From: Paraconiothyrium sp. Pb-2020
Lineage: Eukaryota; Ascomycota; Dothideomycetes; Pleosporales; Didymosphaeriaceae
Assembly (NCBI GenBank): GCA_022419385.1
Contig: JAJUBI010000006.1
Coordinates: 1,922,001 to 1,986,000, forward strand
DNA: 64,000 bases
Direction: 5' to 3'
Part shown: one piece after another, positions 1 to 11,730 of the stretch
Layout of the letters: each line of letters opens with the position of its first letter
How positions within the stretch are numbered: the stretch's first letter is position 1
Notes under the pieces: generated by a model
What the model was told of the DNA's origin: nothing
The model's input: the letters and a program-made list of their open reading frames with translations, nothing else
Database searches by the model: none
Made by a program: the position numbers and the translations under genes

Positions 1-1
1 C

Positions 2-142
2 GACCTAGAGAAGGGCGACTTCGTCAATGGTGTCGACGTCAAGATTGGCCATCCGCGTGTCGACATTGACAAGGGATGCGTTCGCAAGTTCGTCGCTACT
101 TGCCAGGGTCAGCAGGGCGCCTACCGTGACGATCACGCCTGA
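2..142 (+). CDS. 3' end of an unknown protein (partial)
   Basis: The window opens inside a plus-strand reading frame that starts before base 1 and stops at TGA 140-142, giving the last 46 residues. The segment is mixed charged/hydrophobic with two cysteines about eight residues apart (GCVRKFVATCQGQQ) and ends in RDDHA. This looks like the tail of a small, possibly secreted, disulfide-containing protein, but I do not recognise the family and the upstream part is missing. The antisense frame over the same bases looks less protein-like. The coding call rests only on composition and continuity to the window edge. Confidence 0.4.
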   Translation, partial: DLEKGDFVNGVDVKIGHPRVDIDKGCVRKFVATCQGQQGAYRDDHA

Positions 143-633
143 CTCAATTTCGCGGCTTCCATGACACGCTGCTGGGACTTCACAAGGTATGAATCGAGGA
201 CTTTCCTTTCCAGCCGTACAGGACATGCTGATCGTTGCTAGGTACTCTCTGCTTCGTCATCGACCCTTCATGAAACTCACCTGTGGAAGCGGCCTATGAG
301 ACACGATAAGCCATCTTACAAGGTTGCGGCGCATGAATATGCTTGTCAAGGGCGATATATCATTATGGAGATAACCTTACTCTACGAGTTTGTCCTGTAA
401 TAGGCGAAATGAATATCATGAACTGAACGTGAAAAGTTGTGCCGATTCGCTGTGTCAATTGCCCTGATTATCAAATAGTCAATGCAGAAACTGTTTGATT
501 CGGGAACACTTAAAGCTACCGACCACGCTATGCCTTCCCTGTATGCATCGATGCGACAACGATGCCGGACCAAATAACATGATCCTTCTACATCTACTCA
601 TGTCTATGCTCGTTTCTTCCTGTGTTCCCTCAA
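143..633. other. Intergenic, no gene seen
   Basis: AT-richer spacer between the partial gene at the left edge and the 3' end of the KKPT-repeat gene. The short reading frames here have no recognisable features. It probably holds both 3' untranslated regions, as the two genes converge. Confidence 0.5.
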
Positions 634-2026
634 CTAGTCTATCTCAAATCTGTCCCCGTTGTTCGTGACTTGATTGAACGGCTCCGGCTCCGCATTAATC
701 ACGCGGAAGCCACCCATGCCCCCATTGAAAAGGCCATCATCGCCCCAGTCAGAGTCAGAGTCGGACCAGTCGTCCAGCGGTTGACTCGGCTGAGCTTGTG
801 CGTGGGTAAGCTCGACGATTTGGCCAGACTTGAGCTTGGTGACATTGATCAGTTTCTTCGCGTAGACTTGGCAATTCCACGTTAGGACATTATACGGCTT
901 CTCGGCCATGAAGACCTCTTCGCCTGATAGAGTATTAGCTTGGGAACAGGTAAACGTGAGGAGTAGGATGACATACCCTTCTGGATGAAATGCTCTGGAT
1001 CCGCGTATTCCACACTGGCCCCGCTGACAAACTTGTACTTGCCCTTGATGGTCCCACACTCGACCCTACGATACGGCCCCGTGTTGCACACGCCACCAAC
1101 TGCAGATCCACAGAAGACCTTGGCATTAGGGTGTCTCACTGCATTGCCGTTTTGATCGGTAGGCTTCCCAAGCTGCTGGAAAGTGGCTTCCATGCCGAGA
1201 TGATTGCCTACCTTGAGAACCTTGCCTGCGACGACAGCGTGATGCTTAGCTCCAACCGTCGGTCCTTGCTTCAGCAAGAAGAGATACATCTGATTGACCT
1301 TGAGTTTTTCTCCCTTCTTTGCTGCGGCCCTTGAGGCAATCTTGTAGTTATCGATCATGATCTTGTCGTTGTCATCTCTGCTGCGGCAGGGGTCGGGGTC
1401 GAGGCGGGCTTGCAGTTTCTTGTTGATTTTCCCGCCCTTGGCTCCGGCAGTACCTGCTTTGGGCTTTGGGCTGAATTTGCATGCTGCGGCAGAGGAAGTG
1501 GTAGCGTGGGATTTGGTTTTCGAGGCGATGGGTTTCTTGGTCGAATGCTTGCCCTTCTTCGGTTTGGTGGGCTTCTTTGTAGGCTTCTTGGTAGGCTTCT
1601 TGGTAGGCTTCTTGGTAGGCTTCTTGGTAGGCTTCTTGGTAGGCTTCTTGGTAGGCTTCTTGGTAGGCTTCGTCTTCGCTGGCTTCTTGGTGGGCTTCTT
1701 CTTCGTTGTCTTCTTCTTAGGCGTCTTCTTCTTCTTCGCGGGCCGCTTCTTTGCAGGTCGTGCTGGCCTCTTTCTGGAGGTGCGCGACCCTCTGCTCCTG
1801 CGGGCCTCGAGGTGCTGCAGGTCGACACCTTCGACACCTTCGAAAGTTGAGACAGCCCCGCTGTCAACTTGCATCACATCATTGTTGTGATGACTGAGGA
1901 ACAATCAGTGACGTGTTGTAGATAGCCCGACGTAGAGCCTTACCCAAACTGAGGAAAGAAACTGAACGCTCCTCCTAGGGTGAACAATACGCCCACCAGA
2001 AGGAGGGCAAATTGCCCGCTTTTCAT
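634..2026 (-). CDS. Secreted lysine-rich KKPT-repeat protein with possible LRAT/NlpC-like C-terminal domain
   Basis: My model has three exons: 2026-1944, 1893-977 and 923-634, with introns of 50 and 53 bp, giving 429 aa. Starting at ATG 2026 adds a hydrophobic N-terminus (FALLLVGVLFTLGGA) that reads as a signal peptide; a start at 1904 would lose it. Residues about 65-150 are extremely Lys/Pro/Thr-rich and contain eight exact KKPT repeats (residues 106-137). The C-terminal 200 residues are ordinary globular sequence with a His pair (residues 245-246, GAKHHAVVAGKV) and a later TWNCQVYAKKL block (Cys351), then an acidic tail rich in DSDSDW. The His-then-NC order recalls circularly permuted NlpC/P60 (LRAT-like) thiol enzymes, but this is inference from two short motifs. 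Exons and secretion are fairly sure; function is unknown. Confidence 0.65.
1579..1674 (-). repeat. 12-bp tandem repeat coding for (KKPT)8
   Basis: Eight near-perfect head-to-tail copies of a 12-bp unit (plus-strand ggcttcttggta with edge variants) lie inside the lysine-rich gene and encode eight KKPT units in frame. The unit is a multiple of three, so slippage would change the repeat number without breaking the frame. Looser KKxP/PTKK units flank the perfect block on both sides. Confidence 0.9.
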
Positions 2027-2967
2027 CTTTTTTGTTCAAGCAGGTCGGAAGAGCTATTTGATCGGAATGAGACTCTGCGTCACTGCTGAGAGATCTAGAA
2101 TGAGTGCTAGATGAAACGAGTGACTGGATGATGCATAAAAGAATGACTGAAAAGAAAAGGAGAAGAGAAACGAACACAGTCTCTAGAAGCGAAGTAGAAG
2201 AAAGGCTGTGGCTGCTGAAAGGCGCCGAACTCTGCTGTATTGTATACTTCCAGACAGTGGTCGGCCTGATTCGGTACCTCCCCTGCGTATGGCAATGTCC
2301 GCCAACGTATCCCAGTTAGCATGTGGAGAGCCAAGTCTTGCGCAGTCTCAGTCTGACGGTGGTGAACCGCGAGGAAGACTGGTCTGCAGGCGGCATCTCG
2401 CCGCATCCACCGTGCAACGTAGTATACTTATTCTCGACGACGCCTCTATGTATTCACACGGCTCGGAACGAAATGGCTAATTGTAGCGGGCTACAATTGC
2501 GCCGCAACGCATACATGCCTTAGGGGGATGATCTCGTGAGGAAGAGCTGACCACGCGCAAACACTTTACTTCATCGGACATTGAGAGTGGCTCTGCTTGT
2601 TTCGGAAAAGAGGTTTACAGACTGCAGGGGTTAAAGCCAGCGATTGCGTGTTTTCGGGAAGGTGGAATGGTGAAGACTAGTGCCCGATGCGGTTGGCACA
2701 TGTGGCCTCACATCAACGTAATTGGCCGGATTGGGGTTCTACTGCGGGAAGGCAGATCTGGCCCCGCGTCAGACACGCACGACACAGGTACGAGGAGCGG
2801 AGATTGGCAGATTCTGCGACAATTCTTCACCGACGCCAAGACGATTGCGCCGCAATAGTCCCATCGCCTGGCCTTCCTACCATCAGGCCTAGAAGGAACA
2901 TTCATCTGCAGCCCTTTGGTTCACGATTCTGGCACTGCACCTGGGTATCTTATCACTTATCTTTAAC
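2027..2967. other. Intergenic, divergent promoters
   Basis: This spacer lies between the KKPT-repeat gene, read leftward, and the 283-aa orphan, read rightward. Several overlapping short frames on both strands show no domain, targeting signal or consistent composition. I take the stretch as two divergent promoters. Confidence 0.5.
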
Positions 2968-3869
2968 ATGAACCGACTTGCTTCTCGCCTAGGACTTTCT
3001 CGCTCCTCTACAAGTCAGACTTTCAAGGAGTGGAGTGATTCAGCAACAGCGGGTATGGTTTGATCAACCTGGACCTGATTGCCGAGGAGTTAAATTCTTT
3101 AGATGATATATATGACCACTTTACCACACTTATCAAGTCTGGTACAGACGATGGTCAATCAGCTGGGTTTAGGCCAGAGAGACTTGAAGCATTAGAGGGC
3201 CAACTGGACGCAACGGTCACTGACACTAACACTGGTGAAGTCGCCATCGAGGGTGTGCAGACTCGTCTTCGCAGCAGCCATCCCAATATCAAGAAAGAAA
3301 TTGAGGCCGCGTCGTCAACAATCTCTCTGCTGCTTCATTCGCACGCGAGCTTTCCATTCGCGAAAGAAGTGCCACTAACCAAAGATGCCCTTATTCGCTC
3401 CATTGCCTTGATTACACAGAGCAGTGACCATATGTTTTCCCAATCAGCGGCTGTTGGCCGGGAGCCCACAATACGAACTCGCTCAAGAACGGCTAGAATG
3501 GACTTCACCTTCTCGGCGCTCGCCCATCCCGAACCTCCAACCGGAGTCCCGACGAAAGACGACGTGATTGATGTGCTATGTCGCATTCGGTACCCGCACC
3601 CGTCATCGTTCACATACCAGCAGCGCAGGACTATTACAGAGTTGGAGCCATTGGCCGAACGTCTCCTACCTCCGTCATCTACCATACCTTCGAGAGACGA
3701 TCTGCGAGTCGCCATCACTTTGCTGAGGCCTCTAGCCGATATCTGCAACGCATTGAGGGATGATAAGGGTGCGGAAGCGGAGAAGGTATTGACGGGCAAA
3801 GAGAGCTTAGACCGGAATGAGTTCAAGCAATGGGCTAAGGCGGTGAGTGGACAATGGCTGTCACATTGA
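2968..3869 (+). CDS. Orphan 283-aa protein
   Basis: The long frame reaching TGA 3867-3869 has no good ATG near its 5' end. An ATG at 2968, in another frame, opens a 28-codon exon (2968-3052) ending at GTATGG. A 50-bp intron (3053-3102, ending TTTAG) joins it in phase to 3103-3869, giving 283 aa. The N-terminus (MNRLASRLGLSRSSTSQ) is basic and Ser/Arg-rich and could be a mitochondrial presequence. The rest is soluble and looks mostly helical, with a conserved-looking stretch (TKDDVIDVLCRIRYPHPS). I do not recognise a family. It converges on the polyketide synthase gene, and nothing links the two in function. Confidence 0.5.
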
Positions 3870-4451
3870 TACAAGCTAATACAATGCCAGGCGAGTTTGC
3901 CTGCTGTTTTGGATAGATTGTTTGGTGTACTGTCTGTGTCTGCGCAAGAGTGACAGCGGTTTTCTGTCCGCCTCTTATTCAAACTCTGAGCTCATGCATT
4001 GCCAACTTAAGCATCTCTTGAATACATTTATACCCAACCCGAGGTTCAAATGCATAGATTCAACAAGGGACAATCCTGCTAATCCTATCTGATACTGGTT
4101 CATAAACTTCACTGTTGTCATCAGACTTAGCAGCAAGACCAACCACTATCGGAATACAAGCAGGATTGAGAGACGCCTTACGATGCGCATGTATCTCAAT
4201 AATTGGACCAGCAGTGACATCTTAACAGGCTAGGGATGATAGTCAACACAGTGGAAGGGGGGTCGATCCGTTGCGGTCAGGCTGTCTCATAAGCAAGAGA
4301 CGTATAATTCGTGTATAAAATCTACCGAAGTAGGTACTGACAGTCTAATCGGCTTCGGGGCCCCATCCTCCAAGAGACACCGAAAAACTCTATTCACGTG
4401 ACTAGGAAAACCGAGATATCTTCGAACGCCATCTCCACGCCGTCACTCCTC
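3870..4451. other. Intergenic between convergent genes
   Basis: AT-rich spacer holding the 3' ends of the 283-aa orphan and the polyketide synthase. No reading frame of note was seen. Confidence 0.5.
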
Positions 4452-7400
4452 TCATTTGCTCACCTCCATCTTTCCCTTAAACCATTCCACTAGGTGACCA
4501 ACAGTAGGCTCCTTCCACAACAGCGTCGGCGGAACCTTGACCCCCAATACGCTGAATAGCTTTTGCCGCAGTGAAACCGTCATAACGCTGTCGACTCCCA
4601 GATCGGCAATCGCAGCCCTGACATCAATGTCCTCTACATCCATATGCAGAACTGCACCAACGCATTCGCGGATCTTCATACTGAGCCAGGCTTTGAATTC
4701 TGGACCCGATGTTGGGCGCACTGTCTTGCTGTCAGATGCGCTTGCAGCATCCGCTGAGATTGAGATAGCAGGTCGAGGACGCCGTGGAGCGACTTCCGCT
4801 ACAAGCGGAAACGGAATGGGTTCGTCTGCATCGAGGATCCTGGCACGCGTCACGACAGCGTGATCGGTATTGTACTTGTCCAGGTGCTCCCATGCTTGGA
4901 AGCCTTCATCGCGCGTGATATCGGTGATGCCCTTGCTACTCAGCTCTACGGTCAAGAATTCCGAATCTGCGGCCAGCCCCATGCCTCGCCAAGCGGTCCA
5001 TTGCATAGCAATAGCGTTGTCGCCCTGCTGCCTGCGGTTCTTAGCGAGTACGTCGAGGAAAGCATTCGCAGCACCGTAGGGTGCTTGGCCTGACGTACCG
5101 ACCAGCTGGCCGATGGATGAGAAGAGGATAAAGAAGTCGAGAGTGGCAGGGAGGAACAGCTTGTGCAGTGTAAGCGCACCAGCCACTTTAGGAGCGAAGA
5201 CGCGGGAGAAAGATTCGGAAGTCGTATCTTTGATGAGACCGTCCTCGTTCACGCCAGCCGCATGGATCACACCTAGTACGGGCGGAAGGTGGAGGCGATC
5301 GAGCGATGCAAGGAGCTGGGAGTCTGCATCTGGCATGCTGATGTCTAATGGAACGCCGTATATGCTTGCGCTCTTGCTTTCTAGCTGCTTGATCTTGTCT
5401 GTGATGATCTTCGTTCGGCCGATAACATTTGCCCACTCACGGCGAGGTGGAAGGCTGCTGCGTGAGATCACCACAATTCGGCGTGCACCTTTCTCGACGA
5501 GGAAGTCCAGAACCTCAAGACCGAGATCACCAAAGCCACCAGTAACGACATATGTGCCTTGCGGCTTTGGTAACAACGTGCGTAGAGAACCATGTTCATG
5601 CCGCTGTGCTTTGGTGAAGGGCCTCATCCTGGCTATGCGTGGCAGTCCATCTTGAATCCGGACTACATCCTGCTCCTGGACGTACTTGAGAGCGAGCGTA
5701 GGGAAAAAAGATCCCTCATTATCCAACAGTCCGCCCCACAGCTCAGGGTGTTCTTGGGCTGCTATTCGCGCGAAGCCATACAGCGGTCCTTGAGCGAGCG
5801 CTGTGGGCGTTGACGCTTCATGGACGCTATCCGTTACGATGAATAGCTTTGGTGTGGAAGTCAGAGTAGATAGATGCTGCAGCAGTCGGGTCGCCTCCCA
5901 AGTGAAACGATGAGCATTGTCTGGTATTTGATCCGAAGATCGGGTACTTCCAGGGACGTAGACAACAATCCCACCACTTTGGTTTAATAAGTTTGACACT
6001 CCTGTATTGCTCAAATTGTCGACTGAAGGTATGTGCAGTAGTATCTTCGCGATCGTCTGCTGGAGATCGTCTGTATAGGATTGAGACAACTCTTCGTCGT
6101 CGCATACGAGTAGCAGATGGTCCACCGCAAGCGGATTCTCCGCAAAGACAGGCGGCACCCATGCAAGCTGGTGTACAAGAGCATCGACGCCTGATGTCCG
6201 ATCCGAAGCCCCCTCGACATCAGAGAACCGCATTGATTTCAACTTCGCCAATAATTCGCCTTCCTCGTTCAGTACACTGATGTCTGCAGCTAAGCTTTTC
6301 GAATCATTGGCCTCTTCAATGTAGAGATACCCGACCTTTGGCGGTGCTTGTGAAAAGAATAACACCTGGTCGATACCGGAGACGATACGCATCTTCGGGC
6401 TATTGAAGAAGATCGAAGAGCCAACAGATGTGGCAGCGTCTAGGAATGGAGCCCAAGAGCTTGAGTCCCAGGTAATCGCATCTTGTTCCGCGTCCATATC
6501 CATTTTGACAATCATATCCTTGTCATTGCCATAGTGATTGACGACGGTCCAGGGGTACGCTATTCCCGAAACACCGATTTTTTGCAGGAAATCCCAAGCA
6601 AATCCGTTTGGCAGTACGGTCCCGATTCGCTCTTGAATAGACTCAACTTTGTATGTCTTGCGGTACGCCGACACATCCTCTTTGCCCCACTTACAGGAGC
6701 TATGATTGACCCATGGATGTTTGGAATCATCATGTATGTCGTGTGATGACTTCAAGCGCGAATACAAATGCACTGAATCGCCCTGAGTGACGACTTGGAC
6801 CTCCCGCTGATCTGCCGTCATTGGAGTTGGAACTCGCAATTCCAGGTCCCTCAAAATCGTCGCACCTGTAGCTTGATGGAAAGTGTTACAGTAGACAGCT
6901 GCAGGAATGATCTCAGTGTTATCGAGTGGATGAGTAAGAGGATAAGGCTTTGTCTTCTCATCCAGAATCGTCGAGAAGATGCGTGTACCTGAGCCGGCAA
7001 CATCGGTACATTGACCTAATAGAGTATGCTTGTCGACTTCGTGACGCTGGGAAGCACCTGCAAGGCCTGTCTCGACTTCTTTCCAATGAGGCTTTTGTAC
7101 CCACGGCGTACCAGGAACATTCGTAGCCCAATAGGCAGTTTCGAGCTGAGGCCCAAAATCGACGGTGGCGCCATATGTGTACAATTGCGCCAGAGCATGT
7201 AATAAGGTCTTATCGGACGAGCTGTCGCGCTTCATGATTCCGAAAGTGGCTGACTCGTCCAAACCTTGAGCAGCCAATGTTTCGCTGATGGAGTGCGTGA
7301 CAATGGGGTGCGCAGAGACTTCCAAGAAAATGCGGTATCCATCAACGGCCGCTGCACATACAGCATCATTGAGTCTGACTGGTTCAATCATATTCTGTAG

Positions 7401-9965
7401 CCAGTAGTCAATGTCGCGGAGAGCGTCAGTGCGCGCATCGAGGCTCGATGTAGAGTAGATTGGGATGGTCGCCGCCTGAGGAGATATTGCATCTTTCAGG
7501 GCGTCTCTCAGAGGCGTGGCCAATGCTTCAAGCATAGGTGAATGGAAGGCAATATCTGTCTTCACTGGGAACGTTTTGATACTTCTTCGTTTCAATTCGT
7601 CCAGGTAGCGTTCCAGTTCTGCCACCCCGCCACTGATGACACAAGAAGTAGGAGAGGAGTCGATGGCCGCTACGATGCTTTTCTTGTGTTGGAGCTCCTG
7701 TTTGGCTTGCGAAAAGGGCATGTTGACCAAAGCCATCCCACCTTGACCTTCGACCCGTGCATACAAGCGAGCTCGTCGTGTGACCAGTAGTGCGCCTTCT
7801 TCAATCGTCAAACATCTCGCAACAACGGACGCCGCGATCTCACCCACTGAGTGACCGATGATGGCCTGGGGCTCTACACCCTTACTTCGAAGCAGCGCCG
7901 CCAACCCAACTTGCACGAGGTATGTCAGGATCTGAATGCTGCTGGCACCACCCAGTTCACCTTTCTCCAAGGCAGACAGAGCGGAGAAACCCGCTTCTCT
8001 CTCGATCAACTCGTCAAGGCTCTCAATCGTGCGGTAGAAGACCGCTTCATTCAGGAGTTCTTTTGCCATGTTCGGCCACTGCGCGCCGTGCCCAGAAAAT
8101 ACCCATACGACATCTTTTCTGACAAAATTTCCCAGTATCCTGCCACTCGCTGACCACGGGTTGACTGAACCAGCCGCGAATTCCCGAAGCGCTGCGATGG
8201 CATCTACGTGGTTACGGACCACAAAAGCTGCGCGGTAGTCCTGCGCTGCTCGACGTTGGGCAAGCGTGCTCGCGATAGCTCTGATGTTCGCTTCTTCTCC
8301 CTCGCTCGCGAGCCAGTCTGCAAGCTCGATAGCTTGATTGGCAAGCCGCTTTTCCTGGAAAGATGATAACACTAGTGTCACCGGACGTTCATCGTGCCCC
8401 ATCAGGCGCTTTCTAAAGATCTCGCGGGTGTATGTGTAGGATGTCGGCGCTTGCTCGATAATCGCATGGGCGACAGACCCTCCGTAGCCATACGAGCAAA
8501 CCGCTGCTCTACGAAGCCCTCCGCTCTCAGGCCACTTTGACGCCTCTTGAACGACTTTGAGACCCGAATTGCCCCAATCTACACGCGAATTGAGCTTCTT
8601 CAGGAGCGTTTGCGGAGCCAGTTCTCCTTTGTTGACTGCCATGACTGCTTTCACAAAGCCAATAGCGCCGGCAGCTGCCTCGAGATGACCCACGTTGGGC
8701 TTAATCGAACCTATTGCGCAAGGTGTGCCCCCTTGTCTGCCAACACCGTAGACTTCTGAAATGGCACCAACCTCGGTCGGGTCGCCCAGGGAGGTTGAGG
8801 TGGCGTGGGCCTCCACATAGCCAATCGTCAAAGGATCGAGGCCACCCGCCCGGGCAAGTGCTTGCCTTGCAACCATTTCTTGAGCCTTCGCATTTGGTGC
8901 CATGATGCCGTTCGTCTTCCCGTCTTGCGCCGTAGCTGTGCCTTTGAGTACCGCCAAAATGTTGTCATTATCCGCGATAGCATTCGACAACCTCTTCAAA
9001 ACTACGATCGCGCCACCTTCGCCTCTTGCATAGCCATGGGCATCATCGTCGAACGAAATGCAGCGTCCATCAGATGCGAGTGCCCCTGCCTTGTCAAGCA
9101 TGTGTGTTAGTCCTGGTGCGCAGAGCACATTGACACCCCCACATAAGGCAACAGACGATTCGCCTGACAAAATCGCTTGGTGGCCAAAATGAATTGCAAT
9201 CAACGATGAAGCGCATGCTGCGTCAACTGCAGTCGCGTTAGCACTGACCGGAAATGTTTCGACGAAGAACAAGCAGTGATGATAGGATGCTCACTAACCT
9301 GCAGTACTAGGTCCCATCAGGTCAAGATGATATGATATCCGGTTCGGAATACCATGGTAAGCAGTGCCTATCCCGGACCATGCTTCGATGTTGGGTAGAT
9401 CCTCCATGATTAACCTCGAATAGTCATCAGAGTCCACACCCATAAATACAGCCGTGTCAGACCCAGATAGTTGTTTCGGATCAATACCAGCGTTCTCTAG
9501 TGCCTCCCACGAGAGTTCAAGAGCAAGTCGTTGATGCGGGTCCATAAGTTCAGCCTCCTTCGGAGAGATCCCAAAGAAGGCTGCGTCGAAGTTCTCAAGA
9601 TCGTCAATGAAGTAGCCTTTGCGAGTGGTATTCGCAATGATCTTCGCATTGCGGGGGTCTCGATGGAGCCATGGCTTCCATCGCTTCTCAGGTACTTCCC
9701 CGGTAGCATGCTTCTGTTCCATGAGGAACCTCCACAGCTTTTCAGGAGTGTTGTTTCCACCGGCAGTTCGACAGGACATGCCGACAATCGCTACGTCGTG
9801 GGCATGTTGCTGTGATCAGTTCAGCATTCAGACTTTTGTCAGACTTTTCATCAGACTTACTACGATAGGAGATGTAGACACCCATTCCGGGCTTCCGGAG
9901 GCTGTAGATACGCTAATGGGTGTAGGAGGATAGTCACAACCGACGTCAATTATCTTATGAGGCAT
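4452..9965 (-). CDS. 6-MSAS-type partially reducing polyketide synthase (KS-AT-TH-KR-ACP)
   Basis: Three exons, 9965-9861, 9809-9299 and 9226-4452 (introns 51 and 72 bp), give 1796 aa, close to the roughly 1770-1800 aa usual for fungal 6-methylsalicylic acid synthases. In order: ketosynthase with VDAACASSL (Cys about 210), EAHATSTSLGDPTE and the NVGHLEAAAG His; malonyl-type acyltransferase with GHSVGEIAAS (Ser about 667) and AFHS; a TH/dehydratase-like domain with HPLDNTEIIPAAVY (His about 970); ketoreductase with GGFGDLG near 1437 and PYGAANAF near 1590; and a C-terminal carrier domain with DLGVDSVMT (Ser about 1751). There is no methyltransferase, enoyl reductase or thioesterase. Known relatives make 6-MSA or mellein (an isocoumarin) in the cytosol from acetyl- and malonyl-CoA; the product here cannot be read from sequence. 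A TATAAAT lies about 80 bp before ATG 9965. No tailoring gene, transporter or regulator flanks it. Confidence 0.93.
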
Positions 9966-11730
9966 TTTCGAATGATGGTGTAAGAAATGTTCTGCCAGAC
10001 ACTGGCCCTGGATATTCTGTTCACGGCATCCTGGGGCGTATTTATACATCGGAGGATGCCAATTGCTAACCTCAGAGAAATCAAAATTTCTCCCGCGGAT
10101 GCAAGACAGCAGGATAACCCTGGAGGTCTGCCATGCCGGTCAACGTGTTAGCGCTCGCAGACGCCACCATCGTATCTCGATTCGGAAGGACACACGAAGC
10201 TCCACCTCGACGAGAACCGCCCTTCGCGTCCTAGCTAAACCTCGGAAGAGTCATAAACATGGTGGTCTGCATAGCTGTCATACGAGTTTACCGGAACCCT
10301 GGTCAAAGAAGTCGCGGAAGATGGTAAGATCCTTCCAAAATGTTTATCAAGTCTAAGATCGTACAGAAGCGAGGCTTTCCTGGTCGCAGAGGGAGCAAGA
10401 GTACGCCGCCGAACGGTGTGAAAAAGCACGGAAAGGCTGCTCCAAGTGGGTGTGTTAAGCCGCATCTGCTATCACTACCTTGACATCTGTCAAGCGAAGC
10501 GACTGTGCCACAAGATAAACTACACGTCTTTGTGTCACTTCGACCATGCCTCGACTTTTTCTCCATCGTTCAGGCACCGATTTACCGCGTGGCGTTCTTT
10601 GTTTGTTGTAGCCGAAGAACAAAGAAAGGCCGGAGATAGACGCGCGGAAAGTACGCGCAACGGCGTTGCGTGATTGGCGTTAAGATATGCTGCACACTGT
10701 TTTGAGCAGGTCAGCGCCGAACGAATGGCAACAGGATCGTTATAATTTTGCTAAATAGAGTAGGGATGGGATTAGATGGGATCGGAAGGGAAGATGAGTC
10801 TCAGATTAGCGGAACATGTCGAACCGGGTCCTTGGGTGCCGTAGCCGATCTCGGTGTTACAAAATCGGTCCACGTCGAGTACCGGTGCCGCTAGCACAAC
10901 CCATGTCTTGCCAACTCATCTACACTCCCTGCGAAAAGAAAGACGGAGAGCCAGGGAATATCTGGTGAGATACGAGGGAAGAGAATGCTGGATGCATGGG
11001 CGTTGGTGGCTGATTGGTCCGCGGAGGCGGCTTACCACCCTTCCTCAGCATGCTATGCTGTGCGACACTGATAAACCTCGACTGTATGCCCTTCAAAGAT
11101 CACAGCTGGTCAGGGCATCCCTGACAAGATCTGATGCACTCTTCCATTTTGAATTCTTGGCCGGTATTTCGCAATTGGCCTAATGCAGGCATAAGAATTA
11201 CTTCTTCCTGGTGCATGGCCGTCCTCCGCGGTAAGCGTAATCACTAGGGCCTCGGACTACCATTACTTCCTATAACAATATATCGGGGGAGGCGCAGGTG
11301 ATAGTTACGTGAAGCCGGCCATTATGTACCTACACGTATTAGTACAGTGTTGGACTGTAGGGTTGTATTGTTCCGAATATTAAGAGCACATAGATCACTA
11401 TGCTTTTTATGCTTTCAAGGCTTCTTCGTGCAAAATTCAACAGTCGTAACTTCAGGCGTGGTCCCTGGGTATTTGATTCTGGGTACAGGCCCTCGAGGCT
11501 CTCTTGACATTCCTCTTCCATGCGGTTCTGAAACTTTCCGGCGTCGCCAATTCGGTCTAACTTTACGATTGCGTGCGTCAAAATAAGATCAACGTGAACA
11601 AAGAATATTCCTTGGCATCATGGCTCCCGTAAAATCTTAGAGTCGCGAACGCCTGGACGCACTCTGTGCGGGACGGTATAGCTACGCCACTGTGACGAGG
11701 TTTTCAAGTCGCATCAGGACCGAAGATCCC
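9966..11730. other. Long intergenic region upstream of the PKS
   Basis: About 1.76 kb separates the PKS start from the 3' end of the carboxypeptidase gene. Frames on both strands are short and Arg/Ser-rich, with no domains, and read as shadows. No transporter, regulator or tailoring gene is present. Apart from the TATA-like box I see nothing specific. Confidence 0.5.
10042..10048 (-). promoter_or_regulatory. TATA-like box of the PKS gene
   Basis: On the minus strand the sequence reads TATAAAT about 80 bases upstream of the chosen PKS start at 9965. An in-frame ATG at 10049 overlaps this box, which argues against using that upstream ATG as the start. Confidence 0.5.

Noticed and set aside
2107..2406. 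Open frames on both strands between the KKPT gene and the 283-aa orphan
   Set aside because: Short, no domain, no signal peptide and no splice partner; they overlap each other in several frames.
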